Origin: Methanolobus zinderi
Lineage (GTDB): Archaea > Halobacteriota > Methanosarcinia > Methanosarcinales > Methanosarcinaceae
DNA length: 64,000 nucleotides
Assembly: GCF_013388255.1 (NCBI RefSeq)
Contig: NZ_CP058215.1
Location: forward strand, 2,471,332-2,535,331
Direction of reading: 5' to 3'
Part shown: piece after piece, positions 9,674 through 17,856 of the stretch
Numbering within the stretch: position 1 is the stretch's first letter
Layout of the letters: each line of letters starts with the position of its first letter
Made by a program: the position numbers and the translations under genes
The notes under the pieces: model-generated
What the model was told of the DNA's origin: nothing
The model's input: only the letters and a program-made list of their open reading frames with translations
Database searches by the model: none

Positions 9674-10457
9674 CCAATGTTCCCCTGGAGTTGAATAGCT
9701 CGGTGGAGAAAACATCTGCTTCTTTGCCTATGACGGACTGGGATGAGTAAACGAAGATCCCGTTGTCAGACATTACATAGGGACGTAGCACTTCATCGTG
9801 TTTTGTGCCTCGCATTTTAAGTATCTCGATGGCTCTGATCCTTTCTCCGCCAATCCTGAATACCTTAAGGCAAATAACTCCTTCGGCAAGATACTCCTCA
9901 ACACTGAAGTAATTGGTCTCCCTGTGTATCTCACTTGTGATCAGGGTGGTACAGTCAAAGCTCTCTATGTTCTTGATAAATTCAAGAATGATGTACCTTA
10001 CATTGACAGGATCCGGAGATATCTTAAGTGAGGTCATGGAGTCAATAAAAAGACGCTTGGCTCCGATTTCCTGCACGCTGGCATATATCTGCCGCAGAAC
10101 GGTTTCAATGGTAGTGGTGTCCGTTTCCTTAGCAGACTCAGGATCCCTGTTCTTCTCGATATAGCGGCCATAGGCAATGGGATCGGCACGCACTATCCTG
10201 AGCTTGTCTTCCTTGATAAGTCTTTCAAGGTCCCAGCCATGCCTCCACATATTCCTCATGATTCGGGCAGGCGTTTCTTCAAAAGTGATGTAGACACCCG
10301 GCTCGTTATAGGACGTGATGCCTTCGTAGAGATATTGTGCACCGAATGTGGATTTGCCTGCTCCCGGTCCGCCGATTAGCAGGACTACATCATTCTCTAT
10401 GAAACCGCCTTCTATTAGTTCATCAAATCCGGGAATCCCTGTGGGTATACGAGCCAT
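9654..10457 (-). CDS. KaiC-like RecA-superfamily ATPase
   Basis: 267 residues, a single KaiC domain. Starts MARIPTGIPGFDELIEGG, typical of archaeal KaiC-like proteins. Intact Walker A GGPGAGKST (about 29-37), the catalytic pair FEE after VYIT, and Walker B-like LFIDSM. Family members are signalling or oligomeric ATPases, sometimes linked to chemotaxis or archaella, but the role here is not known. It is the upstream partner of the radical SAM gene, with its 3' end inside that gene's start. Confidence 0.85.
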   Translation of the reverse strand: MARIPTGIPGFDELIEGGFIENDVVLLIGGPGAGKSTFGAQYLYEGITSYNEPGVYITFEETPARIMRNMWRHGWDLERLIKEDKLRIVRADPIAYGRYIEKNRDPESAKETDTTTIETVLRQIYASVQEIGAKRLFIDSMTSLKISPDPVNVRYIILEFIKNIESFDCTTLITSEIHRETNYFSVEEYLAEGVICLKVFRIGGERIRAIEILKMRGTKHDEVLRPYVMSDNGIFVYSSQSVIGKEADVFSTELFNSRGTLDETELR

Positions 10458-10574
10458 TTAAAACCTCGACATATTGTTTTCGAGTGTAATTATATTAATA
10501 GATCTGATGTAATATAACTTATTCCTTAAAAAAGCAGATAAAACAGACTATGAAGTCGTCGAAACTATCCAAAC

Positions 10575-10622
10575 AGGATTAAAAAAGAAAAGTTCAGAAA
10601 AGAATCAGATCCTTTCCGGATC
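10575..10622 (-). terminator. Possible terminator of the aIF2-beta/L10e transcript
   Basis: GATCC/GGATC hairpin (10608-10622) overlapping the stop codon, followed on the minus strand by a long T-rich stretch (complement of the A-rich 10580-10600). Confidence 0.4.
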
Positions 10623-11232
10623 AGATCTTCTCTGCAAAAGCAAGTGTACCGCTCAGGCGCTTGACCCTTATCTTTGCGGTCTGACCCTTGGTAGTGCCGG
10701 GCACGAAGATGGTATATTTATCCACCTTGGCAATTCCGTCACCCTTTGAACCGACGGCATCGATACGGACTTCATATTCCTTACCTTCCTCGATTGCATC
10801 CTGTTGCTGGACCGGTGCGGTTGCACGCCTCTTCTTGACAGGCCTGTGAGCTCCGCAGGCGGCACATTTGAGTACCAGTACCCTGTCCATCTTGGTCAGC
10901 TGGGTATCAGGTCTTGAACATTCGGAGCACATGACAAACTCATCTACATATGCCTGTATGTTGTTCTTGATCTGCTCCTTGGAAAAGCGTCCCTGGAATA
11001 CAGCCCTGTTACCATCGATCTTACCTGCAGTACCCATTTCACGGGTAAGGAATTTCATCAGGTGATCGGGATCTCTGTTCAGTACATCTGCTATATTGCT
11101 CAGATTATCAAGGATCGTGGTCTTACCTTCAACCAGGATCTTCGGTTCGGGGATCACGAAACGTGTGTCCGTGGTCTCCTTGTCAGGTAAGTTTGCTATA
11201 GCACGGTCCAAAAGCGCTTCGTAATCTTTCAT
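10621..11232 (-). CDS. eif2b: Translation initiation factor 2 subunit beta with TRAM domain
   Basis: 203 residues. The first ~135 are the aIF2-beta core: the fold around [23 protein letters not shown] and a C-terminal zinc ribbon with MCSEC and KCAAC pairs. A basic linker follows ([11 protein letters not shown]), then a TRAM domain ([22 protein letters not shown]...). The factor helps deliver initiator tRNA to the ribosome. A fused TRAM is, to my knowledge, common in Methanosarcinales and probably adds RNA binding. It follows L10e by 28 bp on the same strand. Confidence 0.95.
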   Translation of the reverse strand: MKDYEALLDRAIANLPDKETTDTRFVIPEPKILVEGKTTILDNLSNIADVLNRDPDHLMKFLTREMGTAGKIDGNRAVFQGRFSKEQIKNNIQAYVDEFVMCSECSRPDTQLTKMDRVLVLKCAACGAHRPVKKRRATAPVQQQDAIEEGKEYEVRIDAVGSKGDGIAKVDKYTIFVPGTTKGQTAKIRVKRLSGTLAFAEKI

Positions 11233-11260
11233 TCAAATCCTCCCGAAATAGTAATCACTT

Positions 11261-11779
11261 TCACTGTACAAGTTCCATTCCCTTGTCAACAGTTATCCTT
11301 ACAGGTGTTGGCAGTTTCTGGCCTGCTTTTCTCAAAGCATCCTTTGCTGTCTTGAACTGTTCCTTGTTGACTGAAATGGTGAAAATCTTCTGACCGGGTG
11401 AAACCCTGGCAGCCGTACCCACATTCTTTCCGAAAGCTCCACGCATACCACTGGATACACGGTCAGCACCTGCTCCTGTTGCCTGCTTGTTCTCTCTCAA
11501 GACCTCATGAGGATAGACCCTGAGTTTCATGTGATATCCTGCACGGCCGGCAGATGCCATAATAGCCCTATTGGCTGTAATACGTGCAGCTTCAAGAGCT
11601 GTATGACGTATCTGACATTTTTCCTCAGATAACAGAGATAGCTTTACAGGGAAATCAGCGGTCTTGTTACCCATATCGTAGTGAATGATGTGGCTTCCCG
11701 GCACACCACCCATGTATTTTCTTCTTGTGTATGAACGCTGCCTCACGTTCCTGTACATACTTGCTGGTTTTCTTACCAT
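11261..11779 (-). CDS. rpl10e: 50S ribosomal protein L10e (uL16)
   Basis: 172 residues, full length. Diagnostic start ([25 protein letters not shown]), the conserved loop [12 protein letters not shown] and the segment [15 protein letters not shown] match archaeal L10e, a large-subunit protein near the peptidyl-transferase centre and tRNA sites. It leads a two-gene unit with aIF2-beta. Confidence 0.97.
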   Translation of the reverse strand: MVRKPASMYRNVRQRSYTRRKYMGGVPGSHIIHYDMGNKTADFPVKLSLLSEEKCQIRHTALEAARITANRAIMASAGRAGYHMKLRVYPHEVLRENKQATGAGADRVSSGMRGAFGKNVGTAARVSPGQKIFTISVNKEQFKTAKDALRKAGQKLPTPVRITVDKGMELVQ

Positions 11780-11949
11780 GAATCTAAATCTCCTGAATAA
11801 TTATTGTAATGATTTGCGTCAACTAGTACCGCTTTGCAACGGTCCTTAATTGAAATGTCTGTATATGAATTTGTTGATGCCGTTAAACATCAGTCAGATA
11901 CAATTTCATCTGGACGGTTCATCCCCTACTACCTTGGACTTTATAAGTC

Positions 11950-13029
11950 TTATTGCTCATCAACTTTTCCAGGCAGGTAAGGAGTGAGCAGACCGTACGA
12001 GCCAGACAACATCATATTCCCGAAGGGTGCGGCAAAATGCAGTCTGTCCCAGAGCTTGCTGTCCTTTAAATCCTCCTCCATGTCCATCAGTAAACTGCGT
12101 CGGGGACCGGTGATCATAACCGACTTCACCTGATCAAAGTCTGTACTCCCTCTGGTGTAGCATCCGTGTCCCCCCTGATCAAAGACCTCATCGAATGTAA
12201 GTTCTCCTTCCGCAAAGCGCAGTAGTTGCTCCTGAAGCCCTTCACCTGTCAGTGAGGATGTGTGATGTTCATACAGGGCAACGATCCTGTAATCCTTAAC
12301 AATGGCTGCAAGAGTGTGACCGTTACCAATGTTCACAACAAGGCAGGGTTGCCTGGCAGCCGGATCAAGTAGTGCTCCGAAGATCGCAGCAGGCCCGGTA
12401 TCCATAAAAACCGCTTCCTTTCCATACAGAGTTTTTGAGGAGGAGATCATACGTGTAAGATCCTCGGGAATATCCTTATGCTTATATGCGAAATCGGAGA
12501 ACTTCCCTCCCGCATCAATGAGCCTCTCGAATATTTTGAACCTGTAAATGCGGTTGCTCTCATGCGGAGAGTTGCCATGATCCTGGACCGCGACTGCAAA
12601 AACTTCCGGCATCTCCACCCCAAAGCAGCTAAGTGCGGATTCTATGGATTTCAGATCGATATCCTGCAGGAATATCTCTTCGTAATCTTCCGCAGGAACC
12701 TTCTCTCCTGCATCATCAACGATCTTTATTCCCATTTCCCTTACTCTGTCAAGATCATCCTTAATGGTCAACGCAGCCTTTGGAGTCGCGTATACCTCCA
12801 GACCCTGATTCAGATGTTCCCTGATGGCCCTAGAAGAAGGTCCGCCTCCCATGACACCACCTTTGAGAAAAATCGCCTTTCCGGCGGAAGTAGCTTCCCG
12901 TACCTTCCCGGCAATTATGACTGTGGGGGAGGGCATCACCATTACCAGGCTGTTCTCAACTTCCTTTTCGCTATCGTACAGGAGTATGTCCTGGGTACCT
13001 GTACCTACATCGATTGCCAGTATTCTCAT
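11950..13029 (-). CDS. DUF1786 family protein (actin-like ATPase fold)
   Basis: 359 residues. The N terminus MRILAIDVGTGTQDILLYD is a phosphate-1 loop of the ASKHA (actin/Hsp70/sugar kinase) superfamily, and VNIGNGHTLAAIV is a second phosphate-type loop. This matches the methanogen-typical DUF1786 family, sometimes annotated as pyruvate formate-lyase activating enzyme-like without direct evidence. Molecular function unknown. Divergent from moaB, with only 45 bp between the starts. Confidence 0.75.
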   Translation of the reverse strand: MRILAIDVGTGTQDILLYDSEKEVENSLVMVMPSPTVIIAGKVREATSAGKAIFLKGGVMGGGPSSRAIREHLNQGLEVYATPKAALTIKDDLDRVREMGIKIVDDAGEKVPAEDYEEIFLQDIDLKSIESALSCFGVEMPEVFAVAVQDHGNSPHESNRIYRFKIFERLIDAGGKFSDFAYKHKDIPEDLTRMISSSKTLYGKEAVFMDTGPAAIFGALLDPAARQPCLVVNIGNGHTLAAIVKDYRIVALYEHHTSSLTGEGLQEQLLRFAEGELTFDEVFDQGGHGCYTRGSTDFDQVKSVMITGPRRSLLMDMEEDLKDSKLWDRLHFAAPFGNMMLSGSYGLLTPYLPGKVDEQ

Positions 13030-13074
13030 ATCGAATCGAGTGTTTCATATATCTTTTAATGTATAAGACTTCGT

Positions 13075-13614
13075 ATGAATGACTTTACAGTAAAAGAACA
13101 CAAGAAAGAAAGCAAAGGTCCCTGTAATTTTTATATAATCACTATATCGACCTCAAGGTTTGAAAAGTACGGAAAAGTATCCTCACCACAGGATGCTGAA
13201 GACAGCTCCGGCCAGATCATGGAGGAACTCGTTCAGGCAGCAGGCCATAAATTGTCAGGTTATTCCCTTGTTATAGATGATGAGACCTCCATAATCGATG
13301 CGCTTACCAGAGCTTTACGATCCGATGCAGATATCATAGTTATAAGCGGAGGTACCGGACTTACATCAAAGGATGTGACCATCGAATCCGTAACGCCCAT
13401 GTTCGAGAAGGAGATACCCGGGTTTGGAGAGCTGTTCAGATACAGGAGTATAGAACAGATCGGTGCCTCTGTGATACTCACCCGTGCATCCGCAGGAACC
13501 ATAAACGGTAAAGCAGTATTCTGTATGCCCGGATCCCCGGCAGCAGTAACACTGGGCATGAAGGAAATAATTATCCCTGAAGCCGGCCATATCGTGAAAC
13601 ATGTAAAACAGTAA
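13075..13614 (+). CDS. moaB: Molybdenum cofactor biosynthesis protein MoaB/MogA
   Basis: 179 residues. A Lys/Glu-rich leader precedes the MoaB core: ITISTSRF, the active-site loop VISGGTGLTSKDVTIE, and the substrate segment FCMPGSPAAVTLGMKEII. It adenylylates molybdopterin for metal insertion, making Mo or W cofactor for formylmethanofuran dehydrogenase and related enzymes. The ATG at 13075 is close to the divergent DUF1786 promoter, so the transcript leader must be short. moeA and moaD lie 4-6 kb away. Confidence 0.92.
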   Translation: MNDFTVKEHKKESKGPCNFYIITISTSRFEKYGKVSSPQDAEDSSGQIMEELVQAAGHKLSGYSLVIDDETSIIDALTRALRSDADIIVISGGTGLTSKDVTIESVTPMFEKEIPGFGELFRYRSIEQIGASVILTRASAGTINGKAVFCMPGSPAAVTLGMKEIIIPEAGHIVKHVKQ

Positions 13615-13796
13615 ACAAAAAACTTTAATATTGTTTGTAATATGTTACTGTAAATATTCAGAAACACATCTGGCCTGTCATAATATAAAGGCAACAATTA
13701 TATATCGCACATATCTATAAAAGATATGCATTGCACTTTCGTTAAGAGATTATAAGTATCTTTATGGGTAATCCATAGTCAGGAACACAATAGATC

Positions 13797-14504
13797 ATGT
13801 CCGTTTATTCATTAGGTATCAAAGAGCTGGATGACCTGTTGGGCGGCATTCGGGAAGGCACCAATCTTATGATGATAGGTCCACCCATGAGCCGGAAAGA
13901 TGAATTGCTTGATGCGATCATTTACCAGAACCTCAACAATGATAATGCAGCGATACTTGTCTCAACCAGAGAACCAGGAGAGCGTGTCCTTTCGTGGTTC
14001 GAGGAACAGGGCATGGATATCTCTACAATGAATATAGGGGTGGTCGACTGTGTTACAAAGACACTCGGGATGGGAGCTCCGGATACAGCAAATATAAAGA
14101 GAGCTTCAAGTCCTGTGGACCTTACCGGGATCGGAGTGAAGATCAGTCAATTCCTGGAAGAATTCCTTGTCAGGAAAAAAATGAACAAGATCAGGCTCTG
14201 TATCAACTCACTTTCCACCATACTTATGTACTCTAACCTGCAGACTGTTTTCAGATTCCTGCACGTCTTCACAGGGCGGGTAAAAGCTGCAGGCGGGTTT
14301 GGTCTTTATGTAGTCGAGGACGAGATGCATGATCCACAGACCATTGCCACCCTGAAACAACTGTTCGATGGCATGATCGAAATAAAGGCAGTAGGCGATA
14401 CCTATGCAATGAGGGTCGTTGGCCTGACCTCAAAGCCCACACCATGGTTTGAGTACGCCATCGAAGGCACAGATGTCAGCCTGGTAGAGTCCGGGAATGC
14501 CTGA
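13797..14504 (+). CDS. RAD55/KaiC-like protein with degenerate P-loop
   Basis: 235 residues, one RecA-like domain (starts MSVYSLGIKELDDLLGGI). Where Walker A should read GxxxxGK[ST], residues 28-35 read GPPMSRKD: the second Gly is Arg33 and the Ser/Thr is Asp35. The Walker B position reads LCINSLS, without an Asp. ATP hydrolysis is therefore doubtful. Archaea carry many such solitary RecA-fold proteins, some regulatory. Stand-alone gene with an AT-rich upstream region. Confidence 0.75.
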   Translation: MSVYSLGIKELDDLLGGIREGTNLMMIGPPMSRKDELLDAIIYQNLNNDNAAILVSTREPGERVLSWFEEQGMDISTMNIGVVDCVTKTLGMGAPDTANIKRASSPVDLTGIGVKISQFLEEFLVRKKMNKIRLCINSLSTILMYSNLQTVFRFLHVFTGRVKAAGGFGLYVVEDEMHDPQTIATLKQLFDGMIEIKAVGDTYAMRVVGLTSKPTPWFEYAIEGTDVSLVESGNA

Positions 14505-14638
14505 ACAGGGTCATGTCATAAAGCTATCAGGCCAAGGACGTAATTGTTCCCTTGAGAAAATCTAATTTTCAAAACACTTTCCCATACCATATGAAATATC
14601 ATATACTACTTGGATCAATAAGCAATCAGGTGTAATTC

Positions 14639-14899
14639 ATGGAAAAAGACAAATTATACAAATTAAAGGCAGAAGCCTCCGGGCTGAAGCCAATTCTCAA
14701 TGTCGGCAAGAACGGCATTACAGATTCGGTAATAGAAGAAGTGAAAAAACAGGTAAAAGCAAACCGCCTTGTTAAAATAAAGATGTTGAAGACCACCCCC
14801 GGAGCAGAGAATATAAAAGATGCAGCCCAGGAACTTGCAGACTCCACTAAAACCACTCTTATCGAGATACGTGGCAATACAGTGGTTTTGTACAGATAA
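14639..14899 (+). CDS. YhbY/CRM-domain RNA-binding protein
   Basis: 86 residues, the whole length being one CRM domain: LKAEASGLKPILNVGKNGIT, then a helix rich in Lys and the closing strand TLIEIRGNTVVLYR. Bacterial YhbY binds pre-50S ribosomal particles, so an rRNA-associated role is expected. Convergent with the DUF190 gene; the stops are 11 bp apart. Confidence 0.9.
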   Translation: MEKDKLYKLKAEASGLKPILNVGKNGITDSVIEEVKKQVKANRLVKIKMLKTTPGAENIKDAAQELADSTKTTLIEIRGNTVVLYR

Positions 14900-14910
14900 T
14901 CCTGCGATAG

Positions 14911-15252
14911 CTATCCAATATCATCCCTGAAACCTTCCCCGGAGACAATTTCGATCTCCTGGAGAGTTATAAGCTCGTTGGGAAGCATTTTCTTAAGTTG
15001 AGGGATGATGAGCTTTATTTTTTCTTCCTTATCCACTGCCTGTATGATTACCGGAAGGTCTGTTCCAAGACTCAGTACACCTGCCGTATGTATCCGGTTA
15101 TGTACCCCATACCCTTCCATACAATGATGTACTGTCGCACCTGCCACACCCGCATCCTTCAGAAACTCAAGCACTGCATGGTGTGCAGTTTTACCCTCAT
15201 ATTTGTCATTCTCACTAAGATATATCCTGAGAAGTGATGCTTTCATTTTCAT
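14911..15252 (-). CDS. DUF190 protein (PII-like fold)
   Basis: 113 residues. LLRIYLSENDKYEGK...LEFLKDAGVAGATVHHCMEGYGVHNRIHT is the typical DUF190 pattern. These are small trimeric PII-like proteins often found next to crcB fluoride channels, although their ligand is not established. A CrcB gene lies about 1.7 kb away. Start at 15252 or the Met two codons later. Confidence 0.88.
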   Translation of the reverse strand: MKMKASLLRIYLSENDKYEGKTAHHAVLEFLKDAGVAGATVHHCMEGYGVHNRIHTAGVLSLGTDLPVIIQAVDKEEKIKLIIPQLKKMLPNELITLQEIEIVSGEGFRDDIG

Positions 15253-15405
15253 AACCTTCTTTTTGTGACCACTTACATCGAAAGTATGTACAGAACTTGT
15301 ATTGGTTGCTTTATTATTCTTCCTGTCCGGATGATGATATTGTAGAGAAGTTGAAGCCAGTTGAATTTAGCAAAACTTATAATCTAAAGCAACAAAGTAA
15401 GATTT

Positions 15406-15858
15406 ATGGATAAGAATAAGATCCTGTTCCTTTCAGCCTTTGCTTTTATTCTCATTGTCGGAGGAACTTTTGCAGGGACGGGATATCTGGATGGACTTAT
15501 CCATACGGAACCTGACGTAAATATCAATTCATCGCAGGCTGTAAGTATTGTCAAAAGTGATTCAAACGCAAGTGAGTTCATTGAGAACAAGTTCAAAGTT
15601 TCCGACTGGAGAGCAACTAAGACCACTTTTATGGAACAGACAACTGAAGATCAAAACAACACCTTACAGAATGGCGCCGATCGATTCTGGAAAGTTGAAA
15701 TTATGGAACGTACCTGCGCATGTCCAGGCACATCTACACTCTACGTTGTAGAAGCTTACGTGGATGCCGACACCGGCGATCTTATCAGTGTCGAGACCAT
15801 GAGAGCCCCGGAGAAGGACTATGAAAAAACGACATGTTCTTCCACAAGCTGCCACTAG
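15406..15858 (+). CDS. Membrane-anchored extracytoplasmic Cys protein, unknown
   Basis: 150 residues. One N-terminal transmembrane segment (ILFLSAFAFILIVGGTFAG) is followed by an exported domain reminiscent of a PepSY fold (VVEAYVDADTGDLISVETM). It carries a CAC motif (RTCACPGTS) and ends in CSSTSCH. Its last 38 bp overlap the start of the thioredoxin-CcdA gene, so the two are translationally coupled. I infer that this is a redox client or partner of that protein. No named family is assigned. Confidence 0.75.
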   Translation: MDKNKILFLSAFAFILIVGGTFAGTGYLDGLIHTEPDVNINSSQAVSIVKSDSNASEFIENKFKVSDWRATKTTFMEQTTEDQNNTLQNGADRFWKVEIMERTCACPGTSTLYVVEAYVDADTGDLISVETMRAPEKDYEKTTCSSTSCH

Positions 15859-16957
15859 GACAATAGCCCGAAGCATTTTTTGCTTACTGATTCTGCTTTT
15901 GATATCATCCAACGCATATGCAGGCTCCGGCACAGTGACGGTTGAGTTCTTCTATGAGAATGGCTGTCTCAAATGTGAAAAAGCAAGTCCTGCTATAGAA
16001 AAAGTCGTGAGACAGTATGATAATGTCAATTATACCAAATATGACATTATGGAGTCATTTGAGTATATCCGGGAATATGATATTACCGTTGTTCCCACGA
16101 TCGTGATAAACAAAAGTCTGGTAATAAACTATAATGATTACAGGGACGACACCGAATTGCTGGAAAAGCTCCTCATAGAAGGTATTGAGAACGCACCCCC
16201 AGCCCCTGACGAGAAAAACAATATCGAACACCAGGCTGGAGAGACCAGCCAGGAAGAGCCAGCATGGTATGGATCGGACAATTCATATTTATTCGTGTTT
16301 GCCGCGGGAATACTTGCGGGATTTAATCCCTGCCTGCTTGCAGTGATGGCTTTCCTGTCCTCAGTATTAATATCATCAAGCGGTACCCGCCGTGATTTGC
16401 TCACACTTGTTGCAGGTTTTTGTGCAGGCATCTTCATTACCTATATGATACTCGGAATCGGCATACTTAACACGGTAAAGTCCTTCCCCGGCATTGAAGC
16501 AGCCATCAATCTGTTAATGGTAACTCTTGTAGGCTTTCTGGGACTCTGGCATTTATACGATGCATACTACATGAGACAAAATTCAGATTCATCCTTCAAG
16601 ACTCCTGGTTTTCTCATTGATTTTATAGGGAATATCCGAGGGAAGAACATACTTATCCTGTCATTTGCTGCCGGCGGACTCTTCTCTCTGGTGAAAGCCC
16701 CCTGTGTCGGGGCAGTATATCTTGCAATTCTCGAAATGCTGATGTCAGGGAACAATGTCCTGGAAGGTTCAATATACCTTGGCGTCTACAATTTCGGAGT
16801 TGTTTTGCCTATATTAATACTGGGAGGTCTTCTTGCATTCGGACTTGATCCTCAGAGGGTTTCTGATTTCAAGGATGAAAAGCGGGTCGAGATACGACTG
16901 ATAACAGGAATAACACTCATAGTTCTGGCAATCCTGCTATATTTAAATGTGATCTGA
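15821..16957 (+). CDS. Thioredoxin-fold/CcdA (DsbD-type) fusion
   Basis: 378 residues. Signal peptide (to about SNAYA), an extracytoplasmic thioredoxin fold with CxxC in NGCLKCEK and a cis-proline loop VVPTIV, an acidic linker, then a six-helix CcdA/DsbD domain. The paired membrane cysteines sit in GFNPCLLAV and VKAPCVGAV. CcdA proteins carry electrons from cytoplasmic thioredoxin across the membrane, and here the external acceptor is fused on. Start ATG 15821 follows GGAG. Operon with the Cys protein at 15406. Confidence 0.9.
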   Translation: MKKRHVLPQAATRTIARSIFCLLILLLISSNAYAGSGTVTVEFFYENGCLKCEKASPAIEKVVRQYDNVNYTKYDIMESFEYIREYDITVVPTIVINKSLVINYNDYRDDTELLEKLLIEGIENAPPAPDEKNNIEHQAGETSQEEPAWYGSDNSYLFVFAAGILAGFNPCLLAVMAFLSSVLISSSGTRRDLLTLVAGFCAGIFITYMILGIGILNTVKSFPGIEAAINLLMVTLVGFLGLWHLYDAYYMRQNSDSSFKTPGFLIDFIGNIRGKNILILSFAAGGLFSLVKAPCVGAVYLAILEMLMSGNNVLEGSIYLGVYNFGVVLPILILGGLLAFGLDPQRVSDFKDEKRVEIRLITGITLIVLAILLYLNVI

Positions 16958-16959
16958 AA

Positions 16960-17002
16960 GAAAATTAGTCCCGTATTCTATAGTGCGATGACCCGGGACT
17001 AA
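16960..17002 (-). terminator. Hairpin between convergent genes, terminator of the crcB operon
   Basis: Perfect 9-bp stem TTAGTCCCG/CGGGACTAA (16965-16973 with 16994-17002). On the minus strand it is followed by TTTTCTTTC. It lies between the convergent CcdA and CrcB genes. Confidence 0.6.
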
Positions 17003-17856
17003 GCGAATAAAAGATAAGCTGCAGCGACTCCTGTCAAACACAGAACTACGTTGAAGACTATATTCAACAAAGAAGAAGTTGTCTCGCCTTCGTCCAGAAG
17101 TCTGAAGCTCTCATAGGCAAATGTCGAGAAAGTGGTGAACGAACCGAGCATCCCGATACTTAGAAAGTACACAAGTGAACCCGAAACTGTTGAAAAAGTA
17201 AGTGATGCAAGTACGAAACTACCCATAGTGTTCACGGCAAGGGTTCCTATCGGCATTTCCTTTAATCGGGGGATAGCACCAGAAACCAAATATCTGGAAG
17301 GCGCACCAATAAGTCCTCCGGCACCCACGAGCAAAATCTCGAATCCCAGGCCGGAGATACCTCCCATCAGAGGCAAAAACAGAATAGATGCGCTTACAAG
17401 ACCCGTTTTCATGTAACCGGCATATCTACTGCCGGATGTTGAAGTTATAAATCCCGGATAAGCTGATCCATCCCTGAGATTCGCAAGGTAGACTACAGCT
17501 CCCCTTCCAATGAAAACTCCTGCCAGTGTCAGCATTATGTTCGCAGCAATATTGAGAAGAGCCAGAGTTGCAGGCATCTGGAAAGTCTGTACCGAAAAAG
17601 TGGAGAATGTCGTGAACGAACCAAGAAAACCTATACCAAAAAACATCCTGGTTCCCGGGCTTACATAGCCCAGAAAGTCGGAATTATACATTAAAAAACC
17701 AAGCAGCATGCTTCCGATCACATTAACCGCCAGTGTACCGGCTGATGACTGGAAATAACCTGCAAATACAAAACGGGATGTTGCTCCCAGAAATCCACCC
17801 GCAGCTATTGTCAGAAGCGCAAGTGACATTTCATTAAGAGTGTTACCGCTATTCAA
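16999..17856 (-). CDS. crcB: Fused double CrcB/Fluc fluoride channel
   Basis: 285 residues, against about 125 for usual CrcB. It has two complete CrcB domains (about 10-125 and 170-285) with one extra hydrophobic helix (about 150-168) between them, giving a predicted 4+1+4 helices. Both halves keep the channel residues: TLAVN (Asn45, Asn209) and the Phe box GSFTTFSTF (from 79 and 238). CrcB exports F- as an antiparallel dimer, and the odd linker helix would invert the second half. It overlaps the moeA stop by 8 bp, so it sits at the end of a moaD-moeA-crcB unit. Confidence 0.93.
   Translation of the reverse strand: MNSGNTLNEMSLALLTIAAGGFLGATSRFVFAGYFQSSAGTLAVNVIGSMLLGFLMYNSDFLGYVSPGTRMFFGIGFLGSFTTFSTFSVQTFQMPATLALLNIAANIMLTLAGVFIGRGAVVYLANLRDGSAYPGFITSTSGSRYAGYMKTGLVSASILFLPLMGGISGLGFEILLVGAGGLIGAPSRYLVSGAIPRLKEMPIGTLAVNTMGSFVLASLTFSTVSGSLVYFLSIGMLGSFTTFSTFAYESFRLLDEGETTSSLLNIVFNVVLCLTGVAAAYLLFA

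Noticed and set aside
16999-17856. Two separate crcB genes joined by a frameshift error
   Set aside because: One uninterrupted frame with an in-frame hydrophobic linker helix and no internal ribosome-binding site; it reads as a true fusion.
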